Below, one piece after another: positions 17,046 to 25,332 of a stretch of 64,000 bases of DNA. A model generated the notes under the pieces. The model saw nothing but the letters and a program-made list of their open reading frames with translations, was not told where the DNA came from and ran no database searches. The stretch is taken from contig NZ_AP022576.1 of the NCBI RefSeq assembly GCF_010730355.1, forward strand, positions 6,014,001 through 6,078,000, written 5' to 3'. Made by a program: the position numbers and the translations under genes. Origin of the DNA: Mycobacterium florentinum. GTDB lineage: Bacteria; Actinomycetota; Actinomycetes; Mycobacteriales; Mycobacteriaceae. The number at the start of each line of letters is the position of its first letter. Position 1 is the stretch's first letter.

Positions 17046-17933
17046 TCAGTGGACGCGGTGCACGACCCCTTGTTCGAGGAGCCCGCCCCCACGCAATCCG
17101 GACGACTCGACTTGCATGAAGTCGTCGTAGGTGCCGAACGCGGGCCCGTCGGTCTCGAGGCCCATGGGGACGAAGAATCCCGCTGCGCGCTCTACCAATG
17201 AGATCTCGGTTGTCGTCCCGTCCTTGAGTTCCAGTCGCGCCCTGACGAATTGGGCTGCGGCATTGCGGCGAATGCTCATGTTCACCACCGGCGTGGACGT
17301 CGTCGACGTGTTCCAGAATCCGTCCGAGACCTGGGTCCCGTCGGTGCGCAGGAACTTCATCGAACTCACGAAGACATCGTCGAACACGGCCGCCAGCGCC
17401 GCGTACTCGACCCACATGGCGGCTTCGTCGCGGAACCCCCAGGTGCGGTCGCGCAGTCCCTGCGCGGCAAAATTACGCTGCCCGTTTCCGGTGGTGACCG
17501 TGCCCTCCACCCGGCAGGCGCACTGGAAATGCTGCAGCGGACGCCCCGGAACGAGATCCGGGATCAATCCTGTCGAGGAGTAGTCGGCGGGCAAGTACAG
17601 GGGAGTGTTGACGAAATCCGCGGTGAGGTCGGGGTGGTCGATGCGCACGGCCCCGTTGAGCCCGAAATCGATGTGGTCGCCGGCGAAGCTGCCCTCGGGA
17701 AGTGGTTCGATGATTTCGACCGTCTTGCCGTCCACCGAGAAGCTGCACCGCGCCCGGCGTGAACCCGGCGCATTGGGCGACGTCGAGACGTGAACGCTGC
17801 CGAAAATAGCGGAGCCCAAATCCCAGAACGCGAGATACGCGTTGTCCTTCCAGGTCGGTTCGGCGTCGGTTGCGGCCCCCGCATGTACCGCGGTGGCCAA
17901 AGGTCCCCAGCTGTCGACGGTGACTGCGGTCAT
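17046..17933 (-). CDS. AttH-like / DUF7064-like protein
   Basis: A soluble 295-residue protein. The marker is LRDRTWGFRDE near residue 160, typical of the AttH/CrtC-like lipocalin-type fold, with EIIEPLPEGSF and HFQCACRVEGTVT in the first half. It is a distant relative of 1049-2095 and 53831-54886. CrtC-type members hydrate isoprenoid double bonds; this one is uncharacterised. ATG 17933 (MTAVTVDSW) is preferred over 17972 because GGGAGG lies just upstream. An AACGATCGTT palindrome sits 55 bp upstream of the start. Confidence 0.68.
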   Translation of the reverse strand: MTAVTVDSWGPLATAVHAGAATDAEPTWKDNAYLAFWDLGSAIFGSVHVSTSPNAPGSRRARCSFSVDGKTVEIIEPLPEGSFAGDHIDFGLNGAVRIDHPDLTADFVNTPLYLPADYSSTGLIPDLVPGRPLQHFQCACRVEGTVTTGNGQRNFAAQGLRDRTWGFRDEAAMWVEYAALAAVFDDVFVSSMKFLRTDGTQVSDGFWNTSTTSTPVVNMSIRRNAAAQFVRARLELKDGTTTEISLVERAAGFFVPMGLETDGPAFGTYDDFMQVESSGLRGGGLLEQGVVHRVH

Positions 17934-17987
17934 CGATCGTTCCCTCCTCGATTCGCGGTAATGCTCAATCAAATTAGCACGTTTGAT

Positions 17988-17997
17988 AACGATCGTT
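17988..17997. promoter_or_regulatory. Candidate operator AACGATCGTT
   Basis: A perfect 10-bp palindrome lies upstream of the minus-strand AttH-like gene. Two more exact copies occur in the window (18343-18352 and 36564-36573), all in non-coding DNA. The clustering suggests binding by one regulator. Confidence 0.5.
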
Positions 17998-18023
17998 CAT
18001 GAATTTTGAGGCGGATTCCCGTC

Positions 18024-18254
18024 TTATGATCGGGCTGAGTCGAGCAATAGGAAGCTGAGTTTAACGAGCCGATGTGTCATGAAATGGAGAACGATCGCTA
18101 GCGCATAGTCGATGATCCGCGGTGCCGTCACCGCGCGCAAGTTGAGGCCGTCGAGACCGGCCTCGGCCAGCAACGACAACGTTGCGTCGAGGACGTCATC
18201 CTCGGTCAGCTTGCGCGGTGGTCCGGGTCGAGTAGTGATGAGCCAGCAGTGTAG
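18024..18254 (-). pseudogene. TetR regulator relic (internal deletion, no start codon)
   Basis: On the minus strand an open stretch of 77 codons reads GPPRKLTEDDVLDATLSLLA, then EAGLDGLNLRAVT, which is the start of a TetR HTH domain. It then jumps to an unrelated helical tail (RIIDYALAIVLHFMTHR) and a stop at 18024-18026. There is no ATG or GTG before the homology, an in-frame stop lies just upstream (18255-18257), and the second half of the HTH is missing. I read it as a deleted remnant. It lies between two AACGATCGTT sites. Confidence 0.6.
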
Positions 18255-18340
18255 TTAACGCCCAGGGTGTGGTGGCGGGTGCGGCGGGGCCACGGTCCGC
18301 GAAGAGCCGATAGTCACCCGTTCCGCTCCGTTTCTAGCTG

Positions 18341-18354
18341 CGAACGATCGTTCG
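18341..18354. promoter_or_regulatory. Candidate operator CGAACGATCGTTCG
   Basis: A perfect 14-bp palindrome containing the AACGATCGTT core. It lies upstream of the TetR relic (as read on the minus strand) and about 235 bp before the phosphotransferase gene. It is probably the old autoregulatory site of the relic. Confidence 0.5.
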
Positions 18355-18404
18355 AGCAAGGTCGGCCCCGGACGCGTCACCACCAGGCTTGACACGAGAC
18401 CTGT

Positions 18405-18578
18405 ATGACGCCAATCATGACCAAGGACTCAGACTCGATTCCTAGTGAAGTGGCGCTAAATATGCAGGCAGTAGATCGAATCCCCGGACGGCCGGTGGGT
18501 GAGCATCCGCCCAACGCGCCTCACGCGAATTGGTCGGAGCGTCTTGCTGTATTCGGTGTACGAGCGTTCGCAGAATAA
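18405..18578 (+). CDS. Small ORF of 57 codons, doubtful
   Basis: The open frame MTPIMTKDSDSI... to GVRAFAE ends 10 bp before the phosphotransferase start. It is proline-rich in the middle (GEHPPNAPHANW). No clear ribosome site or recognised domain. It could be a short leader ORF, the decayed N-terminus of another protein, or chance. It is the only open stretch I see in the gap 17934-18588 besides the TetR relic. Confidence 0.25.
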   Translation: MTPIMTKDSDSIPSEVALNMQAVDRIPGRPVGEHPPNAPHANWSERLAVFGVRAFAE

Positions 18579-18588
18579 AGGATTGTCG

Positions 18589-19785
18589 ATGCCGTCGATC
18601 GCAGCAGTTGCCGAAATCGGATCCGCGGTGGCCAGGACGTCGGCCGCCATCGTCTACGAGAAGATCGCCCGGCCGCGACCGACCACCCTCGACCAGGTGC
18701 CACCGTCACCGGCGGCGCTGACGACCGAATGGCTCACCGCCGCATTGTGTTCCGAGACGCCGGGCGCACGGGTAGAGCGCTTTGCCCTGGGACCAAAGAA
18801 TGACGGCACTTCCGCCCGTCGAACCATCGAAGTGGTCTACAACGAGGCGGGTAGCCAGGCCGGACTCCCGGTCCACCTGTTCACCAAGTCCTCGCCGACC
18901 CTATTGACCCGGCTGGTCACGACCACGGGCAACCTGCTGCCCGCCGAGCATGCGTTCTACAGCGTGATCCGGCGTGAACTCGACATCGAGGCGCCGGCCG
19001 GCTACTACGCGGCCTGGGATCCCAAATCCAACCGATCGCTGTTCATCATGGAAGACGTGACACGAACTCGGGGCGCCAAGACCGACACGATCCTCACCCG
19101 GCACTTCACCCGGGAGCAGGCCCAGGACGCTATCGATCTGCTCGCGCGACTGCACGCCAACTACTGGGATCAGCCCGGTCTGGCGAGCCGGTTCCGCTGG
19201 CTGATGGACCCACACTCGTGGCAGCTTCGACTTCACAAGCTGATGCTGATGGACCGCTGCGCTGTTGTCGGGTTCGATCGCTCCGAGCACGTGATGCCGC
19301 GTGAGATCTTCTCGCGCAGAGATGATTTCGTCGAATTGCTGCTGCGGAGCAGGCGCATCTCGGCCGACGGACCACGCACCATCGTGCACAGCGACGTCCA
19401 TGCCGGCAACTGGTACCTCACCGGCGACGGGCGGGTGGGCCTATTCGACTGGCAGTGCATGCTGCACGGCTTCGGCGCCCAGGACATCGCGTACGCGCTG
19501 ATCGGCAACCTGACGATCCCGCACCGACGAGCCTGGGAACGCGACCTTCTGGAGCTTTACCGCGACCGTCTGCGCGCCCACGGCGTAACGGATGTGCCCG
19601 ACTCCGAGACGCTGTGGCTGCGCTATCGCCAGATGATCCCGCACGCGATGTTCATGTGGCTCGGCACCATCGGATCCAACAAGCTGCAGCCGCAGATGCA
19701 GAAGCCGGAGATCAGCCTGGCCAATATCGAGCGCTCGGCGCAGGCCTGCGCCGACCTCGACGTGTTCGCCGCCTTGGACATGTAG
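18589..19785 (+). CDS. Phosphotransferase family protein (APH/choline kinase fold)
   Basis: This 398-residue protein has a catalytic loop HSDVHAGN at 267-274 (Asp269, Asn274) and a metal-binding FDWQ with Asp287. MEDVTRTRG near 154 fits the hinge region of this fold. ATG 18589 follows AAAGGA; an open frame from 18499 is not needed. The stop is directly followed by the ATG of the luciferase-like gene (no gap). The same pair, phosphotransferase then luciferase-like enzyme, recurs at 48856-51017, which suggests that phosphorylation and flavin/F420 chemistry act on one pathway. Confidence 0.85.
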   Translation: MPSIAAVAEIGSAVARTSAAIVYEKIARPRPTTLDQVPPSPAALTTEWLTAALCSETPGARVERFALGPKNDGTSARRTIEVVYNEAGSQAGLPVHLFTKSSPTLLTRLVTTTGNLLPAEHAFYSVIRRELDIEAPAGYYAAWDPKSNRSLFIMEDVTRTRGAKTDTILTRHFTREQAQDAIDLLARLHANYWDQPGLASRFRWLMDPHSWQLRLHKLMLMDRCAVVGFDRSEHVMPREIFSRRDDFVELLLRSRRISADGPRTIVHSDVHAGNWYLTGDGRVGLFDWQCMLHGFGAQDIAYALIGNLTIPHRRAWERDLLELYRDRLRAHGVTDVPDSETLWLRYRQMIPHAMFMWLGTIGSNKLQPQMQKPEISLANIERSAQACADLDVFAALDM

Positions 19786-20700
19786 ATGAAAGTCGGTATC
19801 ACCGTCGATAATCCGGACACGGTGGTGGCTGAGGCTCGTCGTGCCGAGGAGCTCGGCTTCGATATCCTGGGCTGTGGCGAGCACCTGTTCTTCCATGGCC
19901 CGACGCCGAACTCGTTCGCGATGCTGGCCGCCGCGGCCGCGGTGACGTCGCGCATTCGTCTGGTCTCGTCGATCGCGTTGCTGCCGCTCTATCCCGCCGT
20001 GGTGGTGGCCAAGATGGCGAGCGTCATCGACTGCATCTCGGATGGCCGATTCGAATTGGGGGTTGGTGCCGGTGGTGAGTATCCTGCCGAATTCGCCGCC
20101 GCCGGAATCGATCCGGGCACTCGGTTTCGCCGTCTCGACGAAGGCCTGGAAGTCATCAGGAGGCTCTTCGAAGGCGGACCGGTTGACTTCCAGGGCAGCT
20201 ACGCGACGCTGTCCGGCGTTGCCCTGGACCCACCGCCCCGGCAGCCCGGGGGCCCACCGATCTGGTTGGGAGGGCGTAAGAACGGCGCGTTGCGCCGTGC
20301 CGGGCGCTACGCCCGAGTATGGCTGCCCTACATGGTCGAACCCAAGTACGTCAGCCACGGACTGGCCACGATTCGTGGGATGGCCGCTGAACAAGGACGA
20401 GTTCCGGACGCGGTTTCGGCGGCGCTCTTCGCCTGGACGGCGGTCGACGCGGACTCGTCCTGGGCGCGAAGCACCGGTGTCGGCGCCGTCAGTGCGGCCT
20501 ACAGCCAGGACTTTTCGACGCTTGCCGATCGTTACCTGCTGATCGGTACGCCCGAGGCCGTTGTCGACCGGCTGGCGCAATTCGCCGCGGCGGGGGTGGA
20601 CACGGTGCTGATCCAGGTCGCCGCGGGTTCGGCAGAGCATCGATCGCGGATCATCGAAACCTTCGCAACTCGTGTGCTGCCCGGTGTCAGAGATCTTTAG
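19786..20700 (+). CDS. LLM-class (luciferase-like) F420-dependent oxidoreductase
   Basis: The product has 304 residues with a TIM-barrel luciferase-like pattern: GCGEHLFF near 31-38, the SDGRFELGVGAGG loop near 85-97, and PPPRQPGGPPIWLGGRKNGALRRAGR. Mycobacterial members of this type mostly use F420 (F420H2-dependent reduction or F420-dependent oxidation); FMN use cannot be excluded. It abuts the phosphotransferase stop. A 104-bp gap follows before the CoA ligase, so transcription may continue or restart there. Confidence 0.85.
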   Translation: MKVGITVDNPDTVVAEARRAEELGFDILGCGEHLFFHGPTPNSFAMLAAAAAVTSRIRLVSSIALLPLYPAVVVAKMASVIDCISDGRFELGVGAGGEYPAEFAAAGIDPGTRFRRLDEGLEVIRRLFEGGPVDFQGSYATLSGVALDPPPRQPGGPPIWLGGRKNGALRRAGRYARVWLPYMVEPKYVSHGLATIRGMAAEQGRVPDAVSAALFAWTAVDADSSWARSTGVGAVSAAYSQDFSTLADRYLLIGTPEAVVDRLAQFAAAGVDTVLIQVAAGSAEHRSRIIETFATRVLPGVRDL

Positions 20701-20804
20701 GTGACGCCGTTGCGGCGTTGCCGACGTCGTTGACCCCGTTGCACGACCTCTTTATATTGATATAGCTGGGCTCAATAATACGAGACTGGGAGCGAACACA
20801 GGTC

Positions 20805-22376
20805 ATGCCGACCATCGGCGGAACGGCATTGTCGAATGCCAACCGGGTGGGCGAACGCGAGGCGATCGTCACCGCGGAACGGCGGTGGACTTGGCGTGCG
20901 CTGGAAAGCGACATAGCCGCGACGGCGGCGGCGCTTGAGTCGTTCGGAGTGCGCAAACATGATCGAGTCGCCATTCTTTCGGCGAACTCCGCGGAATTCA
21001 TCATTGCGTCGCACGCCGCGTCGCGCCTCGGCGCGATCGTCGTCCCGGTGAATACCAGGTTGGCCGCGCCGGAGCTCGCCCACATCCTGAACGATTCGGG
21101 TAGCGCAGTATTGGCGTTCAGCCCGGCCGATGCCCATCTGGCCGAGTCCGCAAGCCGGCTCGCCGTGTCCGTCGCCCTGCTCTCATTGGGACCGTCGCCA
21201 CGCTATCCCGACGTGCTGGCCGGCGGATACGGCGATCCCGTACACGAAGATCGCGCCGTCGAACAAGACGACGCATTCATCCTGTACACCTCCGGTACAA
21301 CCGGGAAACCCAAGGGCGTACTACTCGATCATCACCGCGCGGTATGGGCCGCGATGGCCCAGATTGTCTCGCTCGGCCTGCGCGACGGCGATCGGTACCT
21401 GCACTTGGCGCCGATGTATCACTCGGGCGGGATGACCTATCTGAATGCCACCACTCTGCTGGGTGGAACTCACATTGTCGTGCCGAAGTTCGATGCAGGC
21501 ACCGTGCTCGAGCTGGTGGAACAACACCGTGCCACTTGGTTATTCGCCGTTCCGACCATGTATCAGCGAATCCTCAATACCTATGCGGGCGACGCCGCCG
21601 ACCTGACGTCATGGCGCGTCGGCATTTTCGGCGCGGCGCCGATGCCGGCGGCGGCCATCGAGCGGCTGCTCGCCGCGTTTCCTCGCGTCTCTTTCTTCCA
21701 GCAGTGCGGCCAAACCGAGGCCGGACCAACCGGCATCTACTCGACGATGGAAGAGGTGCGGTCTCGGCCACAGTCGTCCGGTCACCTTGCACAGCCCTTC
21801 GTCGAGGCCCGGGTTGTCGACCCGAGCGGCAACGACACACCGCCGGGACAGGTGGGAGAACTGATCTTTCGCGGCGAGGCGATCACCAAGGGGTACTGGA
21901 ACCAGCCCCAAGCCACCGCAGAAGTGATCCGCGACGGCTGGCTACACACCGGAGATTTGATGCAGGTGTACGACGACGGTGCCATGCGTCTGGTCGACCG
22001 GCTGCGCGACGTGATCATCACCGGAGGGCGCAACGTGTACTCGGCCGAGGTCGAACTGGCCATCGCCGACCACCCCGAAGTGACCGATGTGGCGGTGATC
22101 GGCCGACCCGATCCCGAATGGGGCGAAACGGTGGTGGCGTTCATCACCGCCGCCGATGGGTCCGAGGTCACGCCCGCCTCGATACGGCAGTACTGCGCTT
22201 CTCGGATCGCGGATTACAAGATCCCGCGCGAGTTCATTTTCGCGGTCGTACCGCGCAATGGGGGCGGAAAGCTTCAAAAGCATCTGTTGCGAAACCAACT
22301 GAGCCTCAATGCGTCACAGCAGAGGGATGTTCCGTCTTGCCGCCCGGCAGACGATCGCTGGCCTGCCAGCACCTAG
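20805..22376 (+). CDS. Class I adenylate-forming acyl-CoA ligase (FadD-like)
   Basis: This 523-residue AMP-forming ligase has the P-loop YTSGTTGKPKG at 161-171, QQCGQTEAGPTG in the A5 region, HTGDLMQVYDDGAMRLVDR (A7-A8) and NGGGKLQKHLL with the C-terminal catalytic Lys. It activates a carboxylic acid with ATP and CoA. Chain-length preference cannot be read. GGGAG lies about 13 bp before ATG 20805. FPRW-D begins 16 bp after its stop, so the two are probably co-transcribed. Confidence 0.88.
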   Translation: MPTIGGTALSNANRVGEREAIVTAERRWTWRALESDIAATAAALESFGVRKHDRVAILSANSAEFIIASHAASRLGAIVVPVNTRLAAPELAHILNDSGSAVLAFSPADAHLAESASRLAVSVALLSLGPSPRYPDVLAGGYGDPVHEDRAVEQDDAFILYTSGTTGKPKGVLLDHHRAVWAAMAQIVSLGLRDGDRYLHLAPMYHSGGMTYLNATTLLGGTHIVVPKFDAGTVLELVEQHRATWLFAVPTMYQRILNTYAGDAADLTSWRVGIFGAAPMPAAAIERLLAAFPRVSFFQQCGQTEAGPTGIYSTMEEVRSRPQSSGHLAQPFVEARVVDPSGNDTPPGQVGELIFRGEAITKGYWNQPQATAEVIRDGWLHTGDLMQVYDDGAMRLVDRLRDVIITGGRNVYSAEVELAIADHPEVTDVAVIGRPDPEWGETVVAFITAADGSEVTPASIRQYCASRIADYKIPREFIFAVVPRNGGGKLQKHLLRNQLSLNASQQRDVPSCRPADDRWPAST

Positions 22377-22392
22377 TAAGTGGAGGATTCTC

Positions 22393-23205
22393 ATGAACAG
22401 AGCGGTTCATCGATTCTGCGCCTGGAGTGGGATCGTCTGTCTTGTGCTGATGGTCGCGGGATTTATCGGGCTGGCCCGGTTCTTTCCGCCGCCGTCTCCC
22501 GCGCTGTCGACGGCTGAGACGACGCGCCTCATCCTCGACCACGCCACCACGATTCGGTGGGGCATGCTCGTGACGATGGCCGCCGCGGTGTGCCTGGGCA
22601 TATTCGCCATCGAGATCGCGGTTCAGATGCGCCGCATCGAGGGACGTTTCCCCGCACTGTCCATGATCGAGTTCGGCTTCGGCATGTTGTTCGTGCTGGA
22701 GTTCCTGTATCTGCTCTTCTTCTGGCAGACCGCGACGTTCCGCGCCGACCGCGATCCCAAACTCGTTGAGCTGCTGAATGATATGGCGTGGATCCCGTTC
22801 GTCGGCATGACCGGAACGGCGGTTGCACAGGTAGCCGCGTTCGGTGTTGCCATCCTGATCGACCGTCGCTCCACACCGGTGTTTCCGCGCTGGCTCGGCT
22901 ACGTCAACCTGTGGACCGCCACGATCTTCTGCGCGGGCACCTTCAACGTCTTCTTCAAGCACGGGCCACTGGCGTGGAACGGGATCCTGGCGTGGTGGGT
23001 ACCGGTCATCGTGTTCGGCATCTGGCTGGCGCTCGTCTCGGTGTATCTGCTGCGCGCCGTCAATAGCCACGTCACCGAGGTCGACGCGGCCGGGGCATCC
23101 CTGGCTCTCGGCGTGGTCACGCCGACACGCGCGGAGCTGGCCGCCCAAATCGCGCAGTTACAAGCACAAGTCGGTGAGTTGCACGGACAGGCCGCCGCGC
23201 GGTAA
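22393..23205 (+). CDS. FPRW-family membrane protein D
   Basis: This 270-residue membrane protein has FFPPPSPALSTAET after the first span, FRADRDPKLVELLNDMAW, and FPRWLGYVNLW...FFKHGPLAWNG. Unlike other copies it ends with a short coiled-coil-like tail (ELAAQIAQLQAQVGELHG), which may mediate oligomerisation. TGGAGG lies 8 bp before ATG 22393. It follows a CoA ligase and is convergent with FPRW-E, so two copies sit tail to tail. Confidence 0.83.
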   Translation: MNRAVHRFCAWSGIVCLVLMVAGFIGLARFFPPPSPALSTAETTRLILDHATTIRWGMLVTMAAAVCLGIFAIEIAVQMRRIEGRFPALSMIEFGFGMLFVLEFLYLLFFWQTATFRADRDPKLVELLNDMAWIPFVGMTGTAVAQVAAFGVAILIDRRSTPVFPRWLGYVNLWTATIFCAGTFNVFFKHGPLAWNGILAWWVPVIVFGIWLALVSVYLLRAVNSHVTEVDAAGASLALGVVTPTRAELAAQIAQLQAQVGELHGQAAAR

Positions 23206-23215
23206 CCCCGACGTC

Positions 23216-23992
23216 CTAGCGTGCCGCCGCGGTGGGGCTGCGCAGTGGCGGGCCGCCGACAAGGGGCTGATCGTTGGCGCGTTCCTGGGCCTCGGCGTTG
23301 ATCGCGCGCAGGGTCAGCACCGAGAACATCACGATCCAAACAAAGAACACGATCATCGGGACGTAGAAGACCAGCACCCCGTTCTGCGAGAAGGGGCCCG
23401 TCTTGAAGAACAGCAGTAGCGAGGCCTCGCACATGAAGAACGCAGAGAAGAGGTTGAAGTAGGCCGACCATCGCGGGTAGGTGGGCCGGGCGCTCTTGTC
23501 GAGCAGGATGGTCACGGCAAGGCAGATCTGGAAGAGCGCGAAGGGGGCACCGGTGAACAACACGCCCAGCCAGCCCAGATCATTGAGGGCCTGGGTGACG
23601 TCGGCGCTGGTTTCGCCCGGACGCCACGACGCCGCACCGAAGAAGAACCCGATGAACATCACGACGACAACTTCGCAAGCGACCGCGACCACCATGATGT
23701 TGAACAGGATGGGCCACTGTCGCTCGCGGCGGCGCACCATCTGGACGATGCTCATGCTCCAGGTGGTGTAGAGGATGCTCGAGAAGATGAAAATTACTGT
23801 GGCGATGCGTATTCCGGTGGTATTGGCCAAGTACTCGGCGACCACTTTGGGCGCTGGATCGGCCGCCGACGGCGGCAGGATGTACTGATAGCCCGAGACG
23901 ACGGTGGCCGCGAACGGCCAGAAGAACGCAAATGCAAAGCCGGTATAGGCGCAGACTTTCAAAACCGTGGGGTGAAAACCGTCAGTGCGCAT
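23216..23992 (-). CDS. FPRW-family membrane protein E
   Basis: The most diverged copy, 258 residues. The core is YPRWSAYFNLF...FFKTGPFSQNG, with ASWRPGETSADV...LNDLGW upstream. The invariant GP is kept while the AW of AWNG is replaced by SQ. About six spans. It is transcribed alone on the minus strand, divergent from AveC-like 2 across a 244-bp gap (23993-24236) in which I see no gene. Confidence 0.8.
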   Translation of the reverse strand: MRTDGFHPTVLKVCAYTGFAFAFFWPFAATVVSGYQYILPPSAADPAPKVVAEYLANTTGIRIATVIFIFSSILYTTWSMSIVQMVRRRERQWPILFNIMVVAVACEVVVVMFIGFFFGAASWRPGETSADVTQALNDLGWLGVLFTGAPFALFQICLAVTILLDKSARPTYPRWSAYFNLFSAFFMCEASLLLFFKTGPFSQNGVLVFYVPMIVFFVWIVMFSVLTLRAINAEAQERANDQPLVGGPPLRSPTAAAR

Positions 23993-24236
23993 CGGTGCGC
24001 TCCAATCCTCGTTATGACCGGCGTGAACCCCGACCTGAAGGGCGATGGTGAGCGTAACGGTAGTGAGTACCGCTGTGGTCTGTCAACGCTCTTAGCTATC
24101 GGCACTTATTAACGAAACCGTCTAGAAGTGCGTAAATAGCTTGTGGAGATCGCGTATCTCAAATTACAGTGGACGGGCGGCGCACGCCAAGGAGCCTGCG
24201 CTGACTCGTGATGGTCAATGAAGTCGAGGGGTACCG

Positions 24237-25301
24237 ATGGCGATTGTGGACCGTCCCCCGAGTGGGCCTCCGGCTGGCGGGCTGATGACGACCCACGTCG
24301 TGCAGAAGCAGTCGCGTCCGGTGCTGATGTGGGCGGCACTCGGCGTCGCGCTGCTGGCATTTCAGGCTTTCGTGTTGGCACGCTGGATTTTTGGTCCGCA
24401 TTTCACCCCAACGCCGACGGGGTCCGACGCACTGCCCAGGTGGCAGGCGGTGATGTTCACTGCCCTGCAGATCGGGGTGCCGGTGGCCGCGGCGGTGTTG
24501 TTCTACCTCTGGGTGATCCGCCCGTTGCGGCGCTACCGCAGGCTGACCACCGATGCGATGATCGCCCTGAGTGCTTCGACGGTGTTCTTCTGGGACATGG
24601 TCATGAACTACACGTCGGTGTCGTTGCTCTACAACTCGCATTTGCTCAATCGCGGTGCGTGGGCGAACGGCTCCTGGCCAACCTGGATCAGCCCGAACGC
24701 AAACCGGCTGCCCGAACCGCTGCTCATCGTGCCGCCGGCTTACACGGCGCTGGTGTTCTCCCAGGTGATCATCGTGTTGTGGGTGGTGCGCAAGCTCAAG
24801 ACGCGGCAGCCGCAACTGGGGGTCCCAAGCACCATCGCGTTGATTTTCGTCGGCCTGGTCATCACCGACACCGTCATCGAAGGACTCGTCTTGCGCACCG
24901 GCGCCTACGCGTATCCCGGCGGGATCAGGGCGATCACATTGTTCGCCGGTCAGACGTACCAGATTCCGATGTCGGAGACCGTGTTGTTCGGCGGGCTGGC
25001 GCTGGGGGCGATCGCCTGCCTGAGTTACTTCCGTGATGACCGCGGCCGCACCATTGTCGAGCGCGGCATCGACCGGCTCAACACCGGCAACAAAGCCAAG
25101 CAGGCGCTGAGGTTTTTCGCCATTTACGGCGCGATCCATGTCGGCTTTGTGGTGCTGTACATGATTCCGCAGCAGTGGTTCGCCACCCACGCCGACCCGT
25201 TTCCCGCCGGGTATCCGTCCTACATGATCAACGATATGTGCGCGTCCGGCGCCGACGGCAAGACGTGCCCCGGTCCGGGCGTACCGATGCCTCGCCCGTA
25301 G
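24237..25301 (+). CDS. AveC-like spirocyclase family membrane protein 2
   Basis: This 354-residue polytopic protein carries FFWDMVMNYTS, then YNSHLLNRGAW in the middle. It also has ITDTVIEGLVLRTGAYAYPG (acidic Asp and Glu on one intramembrane helix), QIPMSET, and a conserved cytosolic FRDDRGRTIVERGIDRL loop shared with copies 3, 4 and 5. A short Cys-containing C-terminal tail (GADGKTCPGPG) is also shared. Closest to copy 4 (33551-34741). ATG 24237 follows GAGGGG. It is convergent with a CrtI-like flavoenzyme. Confidence 0.77.
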   Translation: MAIVDRPPSGPPAGGLMTTHVVQKQSRPVLMWAALGVALLAFQAFVLARWIFGPHFTPTPTGSDALPRWQAVMFTALQIGVPVAAAVLFYLWVIRPLRRYRRLTTDAMIALSASTVFFWDMVMNYTSVSLLYNSHLLNRGAWANGSWPTWISPNANRLPEPLLIVPPAYTALVFSQVIIVLWVVRKLKTRQPQLGVPSTIALIFVGLVITDTVIEGLVLRTGAYAYPGGIRAITLFAGQTYQIPMSETVLFGGLALGAIACLSYFRDDRGRTIVERGIDRLNTGNKAKQALRFFAIYGAIHVGFVVLYMIPQQWFATHADPFPAGYPSYMINDMCASGADGKTCPGPGVPMPRP

Positions 25302-25332
25302 GCAAAAGCATTGAATGCCAAAGGAATAACGA

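Noticed and set aside
19441..20640. A 399-codon minus-strand frame
   Set aside because: Antisense to the luciferase-like and phosphotransferase genes; no recognisable domain.
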